Origin: Sulfurospirillaceae bacterium
GTDB lineage: Bacteria > Campylobacterota > Campylobacteria > Campylobacterales > Sulfurospirillaceae
Reading direction: 5' to 3'
Assembly: GCA_028684065.1 (NCBI GenBank)
Contig: JAQUGO010000003.1
Coordinates: 1 to 60,070 of the forward strand
DNA: 60,070 nt
The notes under the pieces were generated by a model. It worked only from the letters and a program-made list of their open reading frames with translations, did no database searches and was not told where the DNA came from. Positions 17,923 through 26,381 of this stretch are shown piece by piece (the stretch's first letter is position 1; the number at the start of each line of letters is the position of its first letter). The translations under genes and the position numbers were made by a program.

Positions 17923-18606
17923 TTACGAAACTAATGCCGCACTGATAAGTGTTTCGTTATGCTCAAAATGGATAGTGCAGTTGCTTTTAGTACCCAATTC
18001 TTCAATAATTTTTTCATAATTACTATCTCTTGAATCACCTTTGATAGAGATAGAAAAAATAGGGTATTTTTTTTCATTAAAACGGATATATTCACCCGTG
18101 ATAAGAGAGAGCCTTGTTGTGATAATACTTGCTTGAAGATGCGATTGGTACACTTTATTTAAAAGCTTCATAAATGCTTCTACTTTAAGTCTTAATTCAG
18201 GAAAAGTTGGGTCAAACTCTTTTTTAAATTTAATTTCATTGTTAGTGGAAGAGGCACTAATGCATAAGTCTAAAAGTGCATAAATATTTGCATTTTCTCC
18301 GTATTCTTCAACATTTGCAAATTTTTTAGTGGCACTTTTATAAAGCTTTATACCAATAGAATTTTCATCATCATATCCTACGGTGATAGCATAAAATTTG
18401 TAAGAACCAAAGGCTATATCAATAATGGTGGTTTTAAAACCATAGGTAATACTAGCATAGGCTTGGGCGATATCAAATACTTTTTTAGGAACAACCTCAC
18501 CAAGAAGGTATTGGGCTTCTTGGTTGAGCGAAATTATTTTTCCATTATTGTCAAAGACTATAAAAGGATTATAGTCATGTTCAATCCATGCTTCTGAAAA
18601 GGTCAT
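17923..18606 (-). CDS. PAS-like domain protein of unknown function, downstream of rpoD
   Basis: A 227-residue soluble protein without signal peptide. Residues 8-50 look like the start of a PAS domain (N-P-F-I-V-F-D-N-N-G-K-I-I-S-L-N-x-E-A), which commonly senses small ligands or redox state. The remainder, to residue 227, resembles a degenerate histidine-kinase dimerisation/ATPase-like or PAS output region but no H-box, GGDEF or HTH is visible. The start lies 5 bp after the rpoD stop, so it is probably cotranscribed with rpoD. I do not recognise the family; a regulatory role is only a guess. Confidence 0.6.
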   Translation of the reverse strand: MTFSEAWIEHDYNPFIVFDNNGKIISLNQEAQYLLGEVVPKKVFDIAQAYASITYGFKTTIIDIAFGSYKFYAITVGYDDENSIGIKLYKSATKKFANVEEYGENANIYALLDLCISASSTNNEIKFKKEFDPTFPELRLKVEAFMKLLNKVYQSHLQASIITTRLSLITGEYIRFNEKKYPIFSISIKGDSRDSNYEKIIEELGTKSNCTIHFEHNETLISAALVS

Positions 18607-18611
18607 TACTA

Positions 18612-20465
18612 TTAACTTTCAATATAATTTTTAAGTTTTCTTCCCACTTTTGGGTGCTTAAGTTTTTTAATCGCTGAACTTTCTATTTGACGAACACGTT
18701 CACGCGTGACATTAAGCTCCTTACCTATCTCTTCTAAGGTTCGATCACTCTCATCATGCATTAAACCAAAACGCATACGAATAACAGCTTTTTCGCGGTC
18801 ATTCAATTGATCCAATACTTCATCAATCTGATCTTTAAGATCTGATTTAAGAATAAAATCAAGAGGTGCAACAGAGTTTTTATCTTCCACAAAGTCACCA
18901 AATTTACCATCGTCTTCGTTACCGATAGGTGCTTCTAAAGAGATAGGCTCTTTAGTGATTTTAATAACATTTTTGACTTTGTCTGCACTCAATCCCACTT
19001 CTTCTGCAATTGTTTCGATATCAGGCTCTTTGCCTTCTTCTTGGAGATGTTTACGGATAATTTTATTGATGCGGTTTATGGTTTCAATCATATGAATTGG
19101 GATACGAATTGTTCGTGCTTGATCAGCAATAGCACGAGAAATCGCTTGACGAATCCACCACGTGGCATATGTTGAAAACTTGTACCCTTTTTTATACTCA
19201 AATTTATCAACGGCTTTCATCAACCCGATATTACCCTCTTGGATAAGATCAAGGAATGGTAAGCCTCTATTGGTGTAACGCTTAGCGATAGAAACAACCA
19301 AACGAAGATTTGATTTTGCCATACGTGTCTTAGACTCATCGGCTATCTTTTTACCGCGTTTAATTTGCTCCAAAATTTCTTTAAGGTTATCAGGATCTAA
19401 ATCAAAGCCTTGTTTACTAGCTTCTTTAGTTTGGAACAGTTTTTTAATCTCCATATAGGTGGAAACCATAGTTGCTTCAGGAACCATAGAAGTGATATCT
19501 TCTTTATTTAAATCGACAATATCTTTTAGAAGTTTTTTATGATTGTCTTTGAGTGTATCGTTGAAAAGTGGAAGACGATACTCTAAACGCTTAAGTTCTT
19601 TATCAAATTCAAAGTCACTTTTAAGCGCTGTTTCCATGGATTTTACAAGCTCATTGATGAGTTTGCTGGTTGGTCCTAAATCCATTAATGACTCTTTTAA
19701 AAGTTTCTTTTTGAAAGCTAGAGCAAGGTCATAATTCATACGATCTTCTCTTTCTAACTCTTCTTCTGGTGGGCGTGAAAAACTTTTTAACCAATCTTTT
19801 TTAGCCTTTTCTAAGGCTTTAAAACTTTCGATAACTTTTTCGGTGCGTGTATTGTCTTTTTTGGAGAAACTCTTTTTTTCTTCTCCATCATCTTCATAGT
19901 CCTCATCATCGCTGTCATCATCATCACTGTCATCGCTGTCATCTTCGAAGGTTTTAAAGAGCTCTTTAACACGTCGTTCGCGATTTATGAGTGCTTCTTT
20001 ATAATCTAAAATAAAGTCAATGAGATAAGGAACAGAACAAAAGGCATCGATAATAATGTCTTCACCAAATTCAATTTTTTTACTAATATCGATCTCTTCA
20101 TCTTTGGTAAGAAGGGAGATTTGCCCCATTTCACGTAAATACATACGTACAGGGCTATCACTACGTGACCATTCAAGCAGTTCTTTTTCGCTAGCAAGAT
20201 CAAATTCTTCTTCTAAAGCAGCATCTTGAAGTTTTTGGCGCTCTTCTTCACGTTTTTTTGCCTCTTCAATATTACGTCTTTTGGCAATTTCAGCTGAAGA
20301 TATGAGCGTAACTTTGTATTTGTCTAAAAGAGCAATAAGTTTTTTGACGTTTGCAGGGGTTGGTGCCTTAACAAACAGGTTCATAACGTTTTCGTACGTT
20401 ACATGTGATTTTTCATTTTCTGCAAAAAGTTCTTCTAATTCAGTATAGAGTTCTTTTGAAGCCAT
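18612..20465 (-). CDS. rpoD: RNA polymerase primary sigma factor RpoD (sigma70)
   Basis: A 617-residue housekeeping sigma factor. Region 1.1 is at the N-terminus; region 1.2 ([11 protein letters not shown]) is near residue 104; an unusual acidic tract rich in D and S follows at about 175-200 within the non-conserved region. Regions 2.3-2.4 ([10 protein letters not shown]-x-R) near 435, region 3, and region 4.2 (T-L-E-E-I-G[14 protein letters not shown]) at 575-595 are complete. AGGAGAG precedes the ATG. A TATAAT box lies about 60 bp upstream. Confidence 0.97.
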   Translation of the reverse strand: MASKELYTELEELFAENEKSHVTYENVMNLFVKAPTPANVKKLIALLDKYKVTLISSAEIAKRRNIEEAKKREEERQKLQDAALEEEFDLASEKELLEWSRSDSPVRMYLREMGQISLLTKDEEIDISKKIEFGEDIIIDAFCSVPYLIDFILDYKEALINRERRVKELFKTFEDDSDDSDDDDSDDEDYEDDGEEKKSFSKKDNTRTEKVIESFKALEKAKKDWLKSFSRPPEEELEREDRMNYDLALAFKKKLLKESLMDLGPTSKLINELVKSMETALKSDFEFDKELKRLEYRLPLFNDTLKDNHKKLLKDIVDLNKEDITSMVPEATMVSTYMEIKKLFQTKEASKQGFDLDPDNLKEILEQIKRGKKIADESKTRMAKSNLRLVVSIAKRYTNRGLPFLDLIQEGNIGLMKAVDKFEYKKGYKFSTYATWWIRQAISRAIADQARTIRIPIHMIETINRINKIIRKHLQEEGKEPDIETIAEEVGLSADKVKNVIKITKEPISLEAPIGNEDDGKFGDFVEDKNSVAPLDFILKSDLKDQIDEVLDQLNDREKAVIRMRFGLMHDESDRTLEEIGKELNVTRERVRQIESSAIKKLKHPKVGRKLKNYIES

Positions 20466-20523
20466 GGTTGAAACTCTCCTTAAGTGAGTTGTGGAGATAG
20501 GTAAATAGTGTTAAAAGATGTGG

Positions 20524-20529
20524 ATTATA
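20524..20529 (-). promoter_or_regulatory. Probable -10 box of rpoD
   Basis: On the minus strand GG-TATAAT-CC gives a perfect -10 hexamer 58 bp before the rpoD ATG. No clear -35 is seen, normal for Campylobacterota sigma70 promoters, which rely on a periodic AT-rich upstream region. Confidence 0.5.
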
Positions 20530-20583
20530 CCGAGATTTTATTTAAACAACATTAAAAAGTGGATTTTCTTGTATTTTTTATTG

Positions 20584-20599
20584 TGGAACAAGAGTTGCT
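20584..20599 (+). promoter_or_regulatory. Sigma54 (-24/-12) promoter of flgF-flgG
   Basis: TGGAAC-N5-TTGCT: the invariant GG (20585-20586) and GC (20597-20598) are 12 bp apart, as sigma54 promoters require. It lies about 40 bp before the flgF start. In Campylobacter, rod and hook genes are sigma54/FlgR-dependent, which fits. Confidence 0.75.
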
Positions 20600-20638
20600 T
20601 AAGTGAGGTAAGATTTCATAAAAAGTGGATATAGCACA

Positions 20639-21442
20639 ATGCAAAATGGATATTATAGTACAACGGGAGCAATGGTTACACAGTTTAATAGACTGGATGT
20701 CATAACCAATAATCTTGCCAATCTTAACACAACAGCATTTAAACGTGATGATGTTGTCGTGGGTGATTTTAAACGTATTTTTCAAGAAGCTAAAGATGAA
20801 ATGCCTATCAAGGATAATACCAAAGAGGCTAGTAAATTTATTAATGCGGCGATTTCACGGACTCCGCAAGTCGTTGAACAATATGTTAATTATGATCAAG
20901 GAAGCCTCAAAAATACTGGGAATGCATTGGATTTTGCATTAAAAAGAGATGACGCTTTTTTTATGGTTGAAACACCCAATGGAATTCGTTTAACCCAAAA
21001 TGGTTCTTTTTCATTGAATGATACCGGTACTTTGGTTACCAAAGAGGGTTATCCTGTATTACCAGCAAACTATTTTCAAAACCAACAATATATTACTGTG
21101 CCTGAAGATGCAACACTGAGTGTTGATAAAAGTGGCAATCTTTACACAGGAGCTGATCCTGTTGGGCAGTTGTTTATTGCCCAAAGTGATGATATTAAAT
21201 CACTCACTAAAGAAGGAAACAATCTTTACAAATTTAATTCTTTAGACGAAACAACACAGCTTGAAAATGGAGATTTAGTAGCACAAGGCTTTTTAGAAGT
21301 GAGTAATATTAATCCCGTAACAGAGATGGTAGGGCTCATTGACGCTAGCCGGTTAGTTGAAATGTACCAAAAAGTGATGAATTCACATATGAATGATCTC
21401 AATAGTGATGCAATTAGTAAACTTGCATCCATTAAAGCATAG
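20639..21442 (+). CDS. flgF: Flagellar basal-body rod protein FlgF (FlgG2-type)
   Basis: A 267-residue axial flagellar protein. The N-terminus (Y-Y-S-T-T-G-A-M plus L-D-V-I-T-N-N-L-A-N-L-N-T-T-A-F-K) and the C-terminus (S-N-I-N-P-V-T-E-M-V-G-L-I-D-A-S-R) carry the paired heptad regions of rod/hook proteins. It is shorter in internal similarity than FlgG and corresponds to the gene called flgG2 or flgF in Campylobacter. It sits in the proximal rod. flgG follows 12 bp downstream; the pair is transcribed from the sigma54 promoter. Confidence 0.88.
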   Translation: MQNGYYSTTGAMVTQFNRLDVITNNLANLNTTAFKRDDVVVGDFKRIFQEAKDEMPIKDNTKEASKFINAAISRTPQVVEQYVNYDQGSLKNTGNALDFALKRDDAFFMVETPNGIRLTQNGSFSLNDTGTLVTKEGYPVLPANYFQNQQYITVPEDATLSVDKSGNLYTGADPVGQLFIAQSDDIKSLTKEGNNLYKFNSLDETTQLENGDLVAQGFLEVSNINPVTEMVGLIDASRLVEMYQKVMNSHMNDLNSDAISKLASIKA

Positions 21443-21454
21443 AAGGAAAAATAG

Positions 21455-22243
21455 ATGATCCGTTCTCTTTACACAGCCGCAACAGGTATGATAGCGCAAC
21501 AAACACAAATTGATACAACCTCAAATAATATTGCAAACGTAAATACGATTGGTTATAAAAAGCAACGCGCAGAATTTGCAGACTTGATGTATCAAACTAT
21601 GGAGTATGCTGGAACATCTACCAGTGGAACGTCTGTCTCTCCAACAGGAATTGAAGTAGGTTTAGGGGTTCGTCCAACAGCTATTGCTAAAATGTTTACC
21701 CAAGGTAACTTTAAAGAGACAGGTAATCCTCTTGATATGGCGATTACGGGAAATGGTTTCTTTCAAATTCAATTACCCGATGGGACAACGGCATACACAC
21801 GTAATGGCTCATTTAAATTGGATAATGGTGGTAATGTTGTTAATAGTGACGGTTATAAACTTCTTCCTGAAATTGTTATTCCGGAGGATGCAACGCAAAT
21901 TTCTATTGGTGTGGATGGTATCGTCTCCGTATTGCAAGCTGGTGCTACTGCGATGACACAAGTAGGGCAGATTGAATTGACTAACTTTGTCAATCCAGCG
22001 GGGCTTCACTCTTTGGGTGACAATAATTTTATCAATACAGCCTCTTCAGGGGACCCTATAAATTCAACTCCTGGACTTAATGGTCTTGGTCAAACAAGAC
22101 AACAATTTGTTGAGATGAGTAATGTTCAGCTTGTTGAAGAGATGACCGATTTGATTACGGGTCAGCGTGCCTATGAAGCAAACTCAAAAGCAATTGTTAC
22201 CAGTGATGAAATGTTGCAAACTGTTAATGGCTTAAAGCGATAA
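21455..22243 (+). CDS. flgG: Flagellar basal-body distal rod protein FlgG
   Basis: A 262-residue distal rod protein. Typical start M-I-R-S-L-Y-T-A-A-T-G-M, the N-terminal D-T-T-S-N-N-I-A-N-V-N-T-I-G-Y-K-K-Q-R motif with the FlgG-specific L-M-Y-Q region, and the C-terminal M-S-N-V-Q-L-V-E-E-M-T-D-L-I-T-G-Q-R-A-Y-E-A-N-S-K. Length matches the family. AAGGAAAAA precedes the ATG. A small membrane peptide gene follows after 7 bp. Confidence 0.95.
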   Translation: MIRSLYTAATGMIAQQTQIDTTSNNIANVNTIGYKKQRAEFADLMYQTMEYAGTSTSGTSVSPTGIEVGLGVRPTAIAKMFTQGNFKETGNPLDMAITGNGFFQIQLPDGTTAYTRNGSFKLDNGGNVVNSDGYKLLPEIVIPEDATQISIGVDGIVSVLQAGATAMTQVGQIELTNFVNPAGLHSLGDNNFINTASSGDPINSTPGLNGLGQTRQQFVEMSNVQLVEEMTDLITGQRAYEANSKAIVTSDEMLQTVNGLKR

Positions 22244-22250
22244 TAAAATA

Positions 22251-22421
22251 ATGTTGATTTTGCTTCCTTTTGTTCTTATAATTGTGATCATTGCAGTGAT
22301 TAATCATGTTTACTATCCTGATGTTGCACCCAAAAATACAACACCTCCCACCGTGGTGCAACAAGGATTAAGTGATACCAATAAAACCAATAATTATCTC
22401 GATAAATACATCAAAAAATAA
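22251..22421 (+). CDS. Small single-pass membrane protein, 56 residues
   Basis: An open reading frame of 57 codons between flgG and azlC. It starts M-L-I-L-L-P-F-V-L-I-I-V, giving one hydrophobic helix (2-20), then a short polar periplasmic or cytoplasmic tail rich in P, T and N, ending Y-I-K-K. The ATG is 7 bp after the flgG stop, with TAATAAAATA and no strong ribosome site, so it may depend on translational coupling. I do not recognise a family. Its reading frame, lack of rare codons and spacing make a real gene more likely than chance, but comparison with relatives is needed. Confidence 0.5.
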   Translation: MLILLPFVLIIVIIAVINHVYYPDVAPKNTTPPTVVQQGLSDTNKTNNYLDKYIKK

Positions 22422-22442
22422 ACTGATATGCAAAGATAGCAA

Positions 22443-23117
22443 ATGAATTTTTTAGCGCTTGTAAAGCTCACTATCCCTGTGATGATGGGATATATTCCTT
22501 TGGGCATGGCCTTTGGACTTTTACTGTCTAAGCTATTAATCCCATGGTACTATGCACTGTTTATGAGTATGTTTATTTTTGCAGGGTCGGGTCAATTTTT
22601 AATCCTTACCCTTTTTGCTTCGCAAGCAACGATTTTAGAGATAGGTATTGCAACCTTTCTACTCAATCTTCGCCATACATTTTATGGTCTTTCCATGATA
22701 TCAACGTTTAAAGAATTTTCATGGAAAAAGCACTATCTTATTTTTGGTCTTACCGATGAAACGTTTGCTCTTTTAAAAACCAGTGAAGTGCCTGAAGCAA
22801 ATCGTGAAAAAGCCTATTTATGGATAACTTTCTTAAATCAATGTTATTGGATTGTTGGCAGTGTGGTCGGTGCTATCTTAGGTAATATACTTCCGTTTAA
22901 TTACGAAGGGATTGAGTTTTCACTGACGGCTTTGTTTGTGGTTCTCTCTATTGAGTTGTATAAGAAAAATAAGTTGCATAAGCCTTTTTTTGTTTCCCTT
23001 ATTATTGGTTTTTTAGGTATGTTAGTATTTCCTCCTCAAAAGATGCTCATTTTGTCACTCTGCTTAGCAGCCTTTGTTTTAATCGTTTTTAAAAGGAGTA
23101 TGGAAAGTGGAAAGTAG
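22443..23117 (+). CDS. azlC: AzlC-family branched-chain amino acid exporter, large subunit
   Basis: A 224-residue membrane protein of the AzlC/YgaZ family with about 6-7 helices. The N-terminal P-V-M-M-G-Y-I-P-L-G-M-A-F-G and the F-A-G-S-G-Q-F and N-L-R-H signature segments are present. With AzlD it exports branched-chain amino acids or analogues. The azlD start overlaps its end by 11 bp. Confidence 0.88.
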   Translation: MNFLALVKLTIPVMMGYIPLGMAFGLLLSKLLIPWYYALFMSMFIFAGSGQFLILTLFASQATILEIGIATFLLNLRHTFYGLSMISTFKEFSWKKHYLIFGLTDETFALLKTSEVPEANREKAYLWITFLNQCYWIVGSVVGAILGNILPFNYEGIEFSLTALFVVLSIELYKKNKLHKPFFVSLIIGFLGMLVFPPQKMLILSLCLAAFVLIVFKRSMESGK

Positions 23118-23430
23118 CTATCTTATCGGAGGCATTATCATGGCAATGTGTGCAACGTATGCCACACGTGTTATCCCTTTTATCTGGTTTCGTACTCGAG
23201 AGCCTTCGCCTTTAATTAAATATATCGAACTAAATATGCCTGTCATGATTATGGTGATTTTAGTATTTTATGCGCTAAAAGATGTAAAATGGGAAATTTA
23301 TCCTTATGGTTTGGCCGAAATTATTGGAGTGAGTGTGGCAATAGGCTTACATGTCAAGTTTAAAAACGCACTTTTAAGTATCTTTATTGCCACGCTTGTT
23401 TATATGGTTTTGATTCAAAAAATTCTTTAA
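23107..23430 (+). CDS. azlD: AzlD-family exporter, small subunit
   Basis: A 107-residue membrane protein with about four helices and the conserved T-Y-A-T-R-V-I-P-F motif near residue 20. It starts at a GTG inside the end of azlC with AAGGAG-like sequence ahead, so the two subunits are coupled. The stop is 1 bp from the end of the convergent lipoprotein gene. Confidence 0.85.
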   Translation: MESSYLIGGIIMAMCATYATRVIPFIWFRTREPSPLIKYIELNMPVMIMVILVFYALKDVKWEIYPYGLAEIIGVSVAIGLHVKFKNALLSIFIATLVYMVLIQKIL

Positions 23431-23431
23431 T

Positions 23432-23914
23432 CTAATGTTTCTTTAATATGTAAGGAAGGTCATCATTCCTCTCATAACGTCTCATTTGTTCCTCAAACGC
23501 TTTGATGGCATCTGATAAGTCATGGGCAAAGGTATTGTCTAAGATATAATCATTTTTGTCTTTATGCAAGCTAATCATTCCTTTTTCACGAGCACCATAC
23601 ATAAGAGTATCTTTAACTGTTTCAGCTTGATTGTGACTTAATCGTCTCAGGTCATGCCCTAAACCACTTGCCCACATCTCCATAAAGGTAATGCGAAAAG
23701 GAAGGATAGTGGACCACGATTTTTCAAGAAGTTTTCCATCTTTATTGACATAATTGTAAAACGTGATACGATCATTAATAGTATCGTAAACACTAATCTC
23801 TTTACCCTCTAAGGGTAAAACTTGTGGAGCAATAATCGCTAAATTGGCTTCTTTAACACCACACCCAACCAATAAAAAAAGAGACACAAGTGCCAAACAA
23901 AATTGTTTTATCAT
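23432..23914 (-). CDS. Putative lipoprotein of unknown function
   Basis: A 160-residue protein with a signal peptide ending in a lipobox L-V-G-C (C18), so it should be lipid-anchored. The mature part has mixed alpha/beta character with no recognised domain. It is divergent from the cytochrome operon, sharing a 98-bp promoter region, and converges with azlD. No function can be assigned. Confidence 0.6.
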   Translation of the reverse strand: MIKQFCLALVSLFLLVGCGVKEANLAIIAPQVLPLEGKEISVYDTINDRITFYNYVNKDGKLLEKSWSTILPFRITFMEMWASGLGHDLRRLSHNQAETVKDTLMYGAREKGMISLHKDKNDYILDNTFAHDLSDAIKAFEEQMRRYERNDDLPYILKKH

Positions 23915-23928
23915 CTTAAAGCCCTATA

Positions 23929-23950
23929 TGTAAAGAAAGTGTAAAGAGAA
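23929..23950. promoter_or_regulatory. Tandem 11-bp direct repeat in the cytochrome operon promoter region
   Basis: TGTAAAGAAAG (23929-23939) is followed at once by TGTAAAGAGAA (23940-23950). The spacing of one helical turn is that of OmpR-type regulator sites, and an OmpR-type regulator is encoded in the downstream operon (26378). It is followed by an inverted repeat GTCAAT/ATTGAC. The site lies 60 bp ahead of the SHP-like gene and just ahead of the divergent lipoprotein. Confidence 0.45.
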
Positions 23951-24012
23951 CGTCAATAGAAAATTGACACTGTTATTTTATCATTTTATTATCAAAAAAG
24001 AGGAGAGGTTTT

Positions 24013-24429
24013 ATGAAGAAGTTACTTTTAATGGTAGGTTTAAGTATTCTTGCCTTACAAGCACAAGAGTTCAATGCGCCTATGCAGACGTACATGCAAG
24101 CACTTAGTCTTGAAGCAAAAAATACAGATAGTACATTTAATGGCTTTGATGCAAAAAGAGGTGAGACACTATTCCAGTCAAAACATATGGGTAAAAAAGG
24201 TGTTGAAATCAGTTGCACAACATGTCATACCATCAATTTAAAAAATAATGGGCAAAATGTCAATACTAATAAGTCCATTTTACCATTAGCACCTTCGGTT
24301 AATACAGGGCGTTTAAGCGATGTTAAAGAGGTAGAAAAATGGTTAAGACGTAATTTTAACGATGTATTGAATAGAGAAGGAACTGCACGTGAAAAAGGTG
24401 ATGTTTTAAGCTACATCATCACTCAATAA
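24013..24429 (+). CDS. SHP-like class I c-type cytochrome (DUF1924)
   Basis: A 138-residue periplasmic monoheme cytochrome. Signal peptide 1-18; heme-binding C-T-T-C-H at 68-72. The pattern and length fit the DUF1924 family, related to the Rhodobacter sphaeroides heme protein SHP, an oxygen- and NO-binding cytochrome whose usual reductant is a diheme DHC protein. A DHC gene follows 10 bp downstream, matching known shp-dhc-cytochrome b gene sets. GAGGAGAGG precedes the ATG. Confidence 0.8.
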   Translation: MKKLLLMVGLSILALQAQEFNAPMQTYMQALSLEAKNTDSTFNGFDAKRGETLFQSKHMGKKGVEISCTTCHTINLKNNGQNVNTNKSILPLAPSVNTGRLSDVKEVEKWLRRNFNDVLNREGTAREKGDVLSYIITQ

Positions 24430-24439
24430 GGAGCATATT

Positions 24440-24895
24440 ATGAAGAAGATTATTTTAGGCACTATGGTAGTTGCAAGTTTGGCCTTTAGTGGCAGTGTTC
24501 CAGTCGTTGCTGACGCGCTTTATCAAAAAGAGTGTGCTAGTTGTCATTTTGGGTACCAACCAGCCCTTTTAAATAAGGCTTCATGGGAAAAAGTAATGGG
24601 AAGTTTAAGCGATCACTTTGGTACGGACGCTTCACTCAATAAAGAAGATCATCAAGCTATTTTAAGTTATCTTGTTCGTAATGCAGGAAATGGTAAAATA
24701 ACAACTAACAATGATACAACGCGTATAACGCAGTCAGCTTATTTTAAAAAAGAACATCGCAAGATACCACTGAACGTTATTACACAAAAAGAGGTTGGCT
24801 CTTTGGCTAACTGTATGGCCTGTCATACCACAGCGGATAAAGGCAGTTACAGCGAGCGTGATATTGTTGTACCAAATTACGGGAGATGGGAATGA
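24440..24895 (+). CDS. Diheme cytochrome c (DHC family)
   Basis: A 151-residue periplasmic diheme cytochrome. Signal peptide 1-24; heme motifs C-A-S-C-H (32-36) and C-M-A-C-H (125-129). The spacing of nearly 90 residues between hemes and the W-x-K-V-M-x-S-L-x-D-H-F-G-x-D-A-S-L segment are typical of the DHC family. It probably passes electrons from the membrane cytochrome b to the SHP-like protein. The stop overlaps the next start by 4 bp (24892-24895). Confidence 0.88.
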   Translation: MKKIILGTMVVASLAFSGSVPVVADALYQKECASCHFGYQPALLNKASWEKVMGSLSDHFGTDASLNKEDHQAILSYLVRNAGNGKITTNNDTTRITQSAYFKKEHRKIPLNVITQKEVGSLANCMACHTTADKGSYSERDIVVPNYGRWE

Positions 24896-25995
24896 AAAAA
24901 ATACTCGTATGGAGTCTTTACACGAGGCTCTTCCACGTTTTATTGATGGTCTTAATGTTGGCCGCTTTTTTGACACCTGAAGTGAAACGACTTCTAAGTT
25001 GGCATGTTGCTATTGGTTATACGTTAGCATTACTCTTTGCTTTTAGGATTTTATGGGGTTTGATGGATGTTAAGTACTCAAAGTTTAAAGATTTTAACTT
25101 TAAGTTAGGGGATTTAAAAGAGTATATGTTTAGTATTTTTGGCACCAAAAAAGAGTACATAGGTCACAATCCTGCTTCAAGTTATGCTATCGTTTTGATG
25201 ATAGCGCTTACCTTTCTAGCCGTTATAACAGGTGCTTTAGCGTATGGCGTGAAAGAGGGTATGGGAATTTTTTCGTTTATGAATCACACGCTTTTTCGTG
25301 ATATGAAACTTTTTAAAGAAGTGCATGAAGTCTTTGCCAATGCTTTAATGTTTGTGATTGGTGCGCATATAGCAGGTGTTTTACTGGATAAAATACTTCA
25401 TCGTTCCCCTGCATTACAGTCGATGATTGATGGTATGAAGCCTAGTAGTGAAGAGGGCTTGCGTTTAAGTCTTTTTCAAAAAGCATTTGGCATCTTTTGG
25501 ATAGGTTTTTCCATCTTTGCTTTAGTTTACATGTTAGCAACGCCACAAAATATTTTCCTAGCCGATGGTAACCAAAAAATGGATTATGCTAAGAGTGAAC
25601 CTACTTTTTACAAAGAGTGTATCAGTTGTCATACACTCTATCCTCCTTTTTTACTGCCAGAGCGTTCATGGGTGAGTATGATGCAAACATTGGACAATCA
25701 TTTTGGCGATGACGCTTCCCTTGATCCTGCGACGACACAGAGTATTAAAGATTTTTTAGTGAAAAACAGTGCAGAGTATTCCACTAAAGAATCTGCTTGG
25801 AAAATTATGAATAGCATGCCCAAAGATCAAACGCTTCTGGCTATTACTGAGACTTCGTATTGGAAAGGGCGGCATAAAGAGATTGACAAAGAAGTCTTTA
25901 AAAGAGCGGATATTGGAAAGCCCTCCAATTGTAAAGCATGTCATACTAATTTTGAAAATGGCTTACTCAATAATCGAGACATTAAAGCATTATAG
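24892..25995 (+). CDS. Cytochrome b561-type membrane protein fused to a DHC-like diheme domain
   Basis: A 367-residue fusion. Residues 1-220 form a cytochrome b561/NiFe-hydrogenase-type b domain with about five helices and candidate heme ligands H15 (R-L-F-H), H38, H145 and H159. Residues 225-367 repeat the diheme module of the preceding gene, with C-I-S-C-H near 243 and C-K-A-C-H near 347 and the same W-V-S-M-M-x-T-L-D-N-H-F-G-D-D-A-S-L core. It would carry quinol electrons to the periplasmic cytochromes. An ATG 6 bp earlier (24886) is in frame; ATGA overlap favours 24892. The fusion is unusual compared with separate cytb and dhc genes. Confidence 0.85.
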   Translation: MKKILVWSLYTRLFHVLLMVLMLAAFLTPEVKRLLSWHVAIGYTLALLFAFRILWGLMDVKYSKFKDFNFKLGDLKEYMFSIFGTKKEYIGHNPASSYAIVLMIALTFLAVITGALAYGVKEGMGIFSFMNHTLFRDMKLFKEVHEVFANALMFVIGAHIAGVLLDKILHRSPALQSMIDGMKPSSEEGLRLSLFQKAFGIFWIGFSIFALVYMLATPQNIFLADGNQKMDYAKSEPTFYKECISCHTLYPPFLLPERSWVSMMQTLDNHFGDDASLDPATTQSIKDFLVKNSAEYSTKESAWKIMNSMPKDQTLLAITETSYWKGRHKEIDKEVFKRADIGKPSNCKACHTNFENGLLNNRDIKAL

Positions 25996-26003
25996 GAGCT
26001 TGT

Positions 26004-26381
26004 ATGAAACTTTTTTTGATTTTCGCATTCACACTTTGTTTGTATGCAGGGCATGGTGAAAAGCATGAACGCCATATTAATAAAGATTTGACCTATTTAG
26101 AGCTGACACAGGAGCAGACAGAAGATTTTAAAAAGATTCTCAAAAAATATTACCATGAAATCCAAGAATTTAGAGAATTTCAAGAGAGCATCAATGCTAA
26201 GAAAAAAGCACTTTTTTTGCAAGACTCTCTTGATACACAGGCCTTAAGTATCTTAAATCGCGAGTTGTATGAAAAAGCGAGTCAAGACGAAACTCAGATA
26301 CTAGAGCGTATGCACAAGGTGTTAAGCCCAAAACAACGAGAAGCTTTTGTGCGCTATTTTGAAGAGTGGGAAGTACGATGA
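26004..26381 (+). CDS. Small periplasmic Spy/CpxP-like protein
   Basis: A 125-residue exported protein: signal peptide 1-16, a short H/E-rich segment, then a long all-helical region with L-T-Q-E-Q-T-E-D-F and L-S-P-K-Q-R-E-A-F, the two LTxxQ-like motifs of Spy/CpxP/CnrX proteins. Such proteins act as chaperones or as periplasmic sensors that restrain a neighbouring histidine kinase. Here the response regulator overlaps its stop by 4 bp and a kinase follows, which suggests that it modulates that system. The His/Glu-rich N-terminus could bind metal, a guess. Confidence 0.65.
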   Translation: MKLFLIFAFTLCLYAGHGEKHERHINKDLTYLELTQEQTEDFKKILKKYYHEIQEFREFQESINAKKKALFLQDSLDTQALSILNRELYEKASQDETQILERMHKVLSPKQREAFVRYFEEWEVR

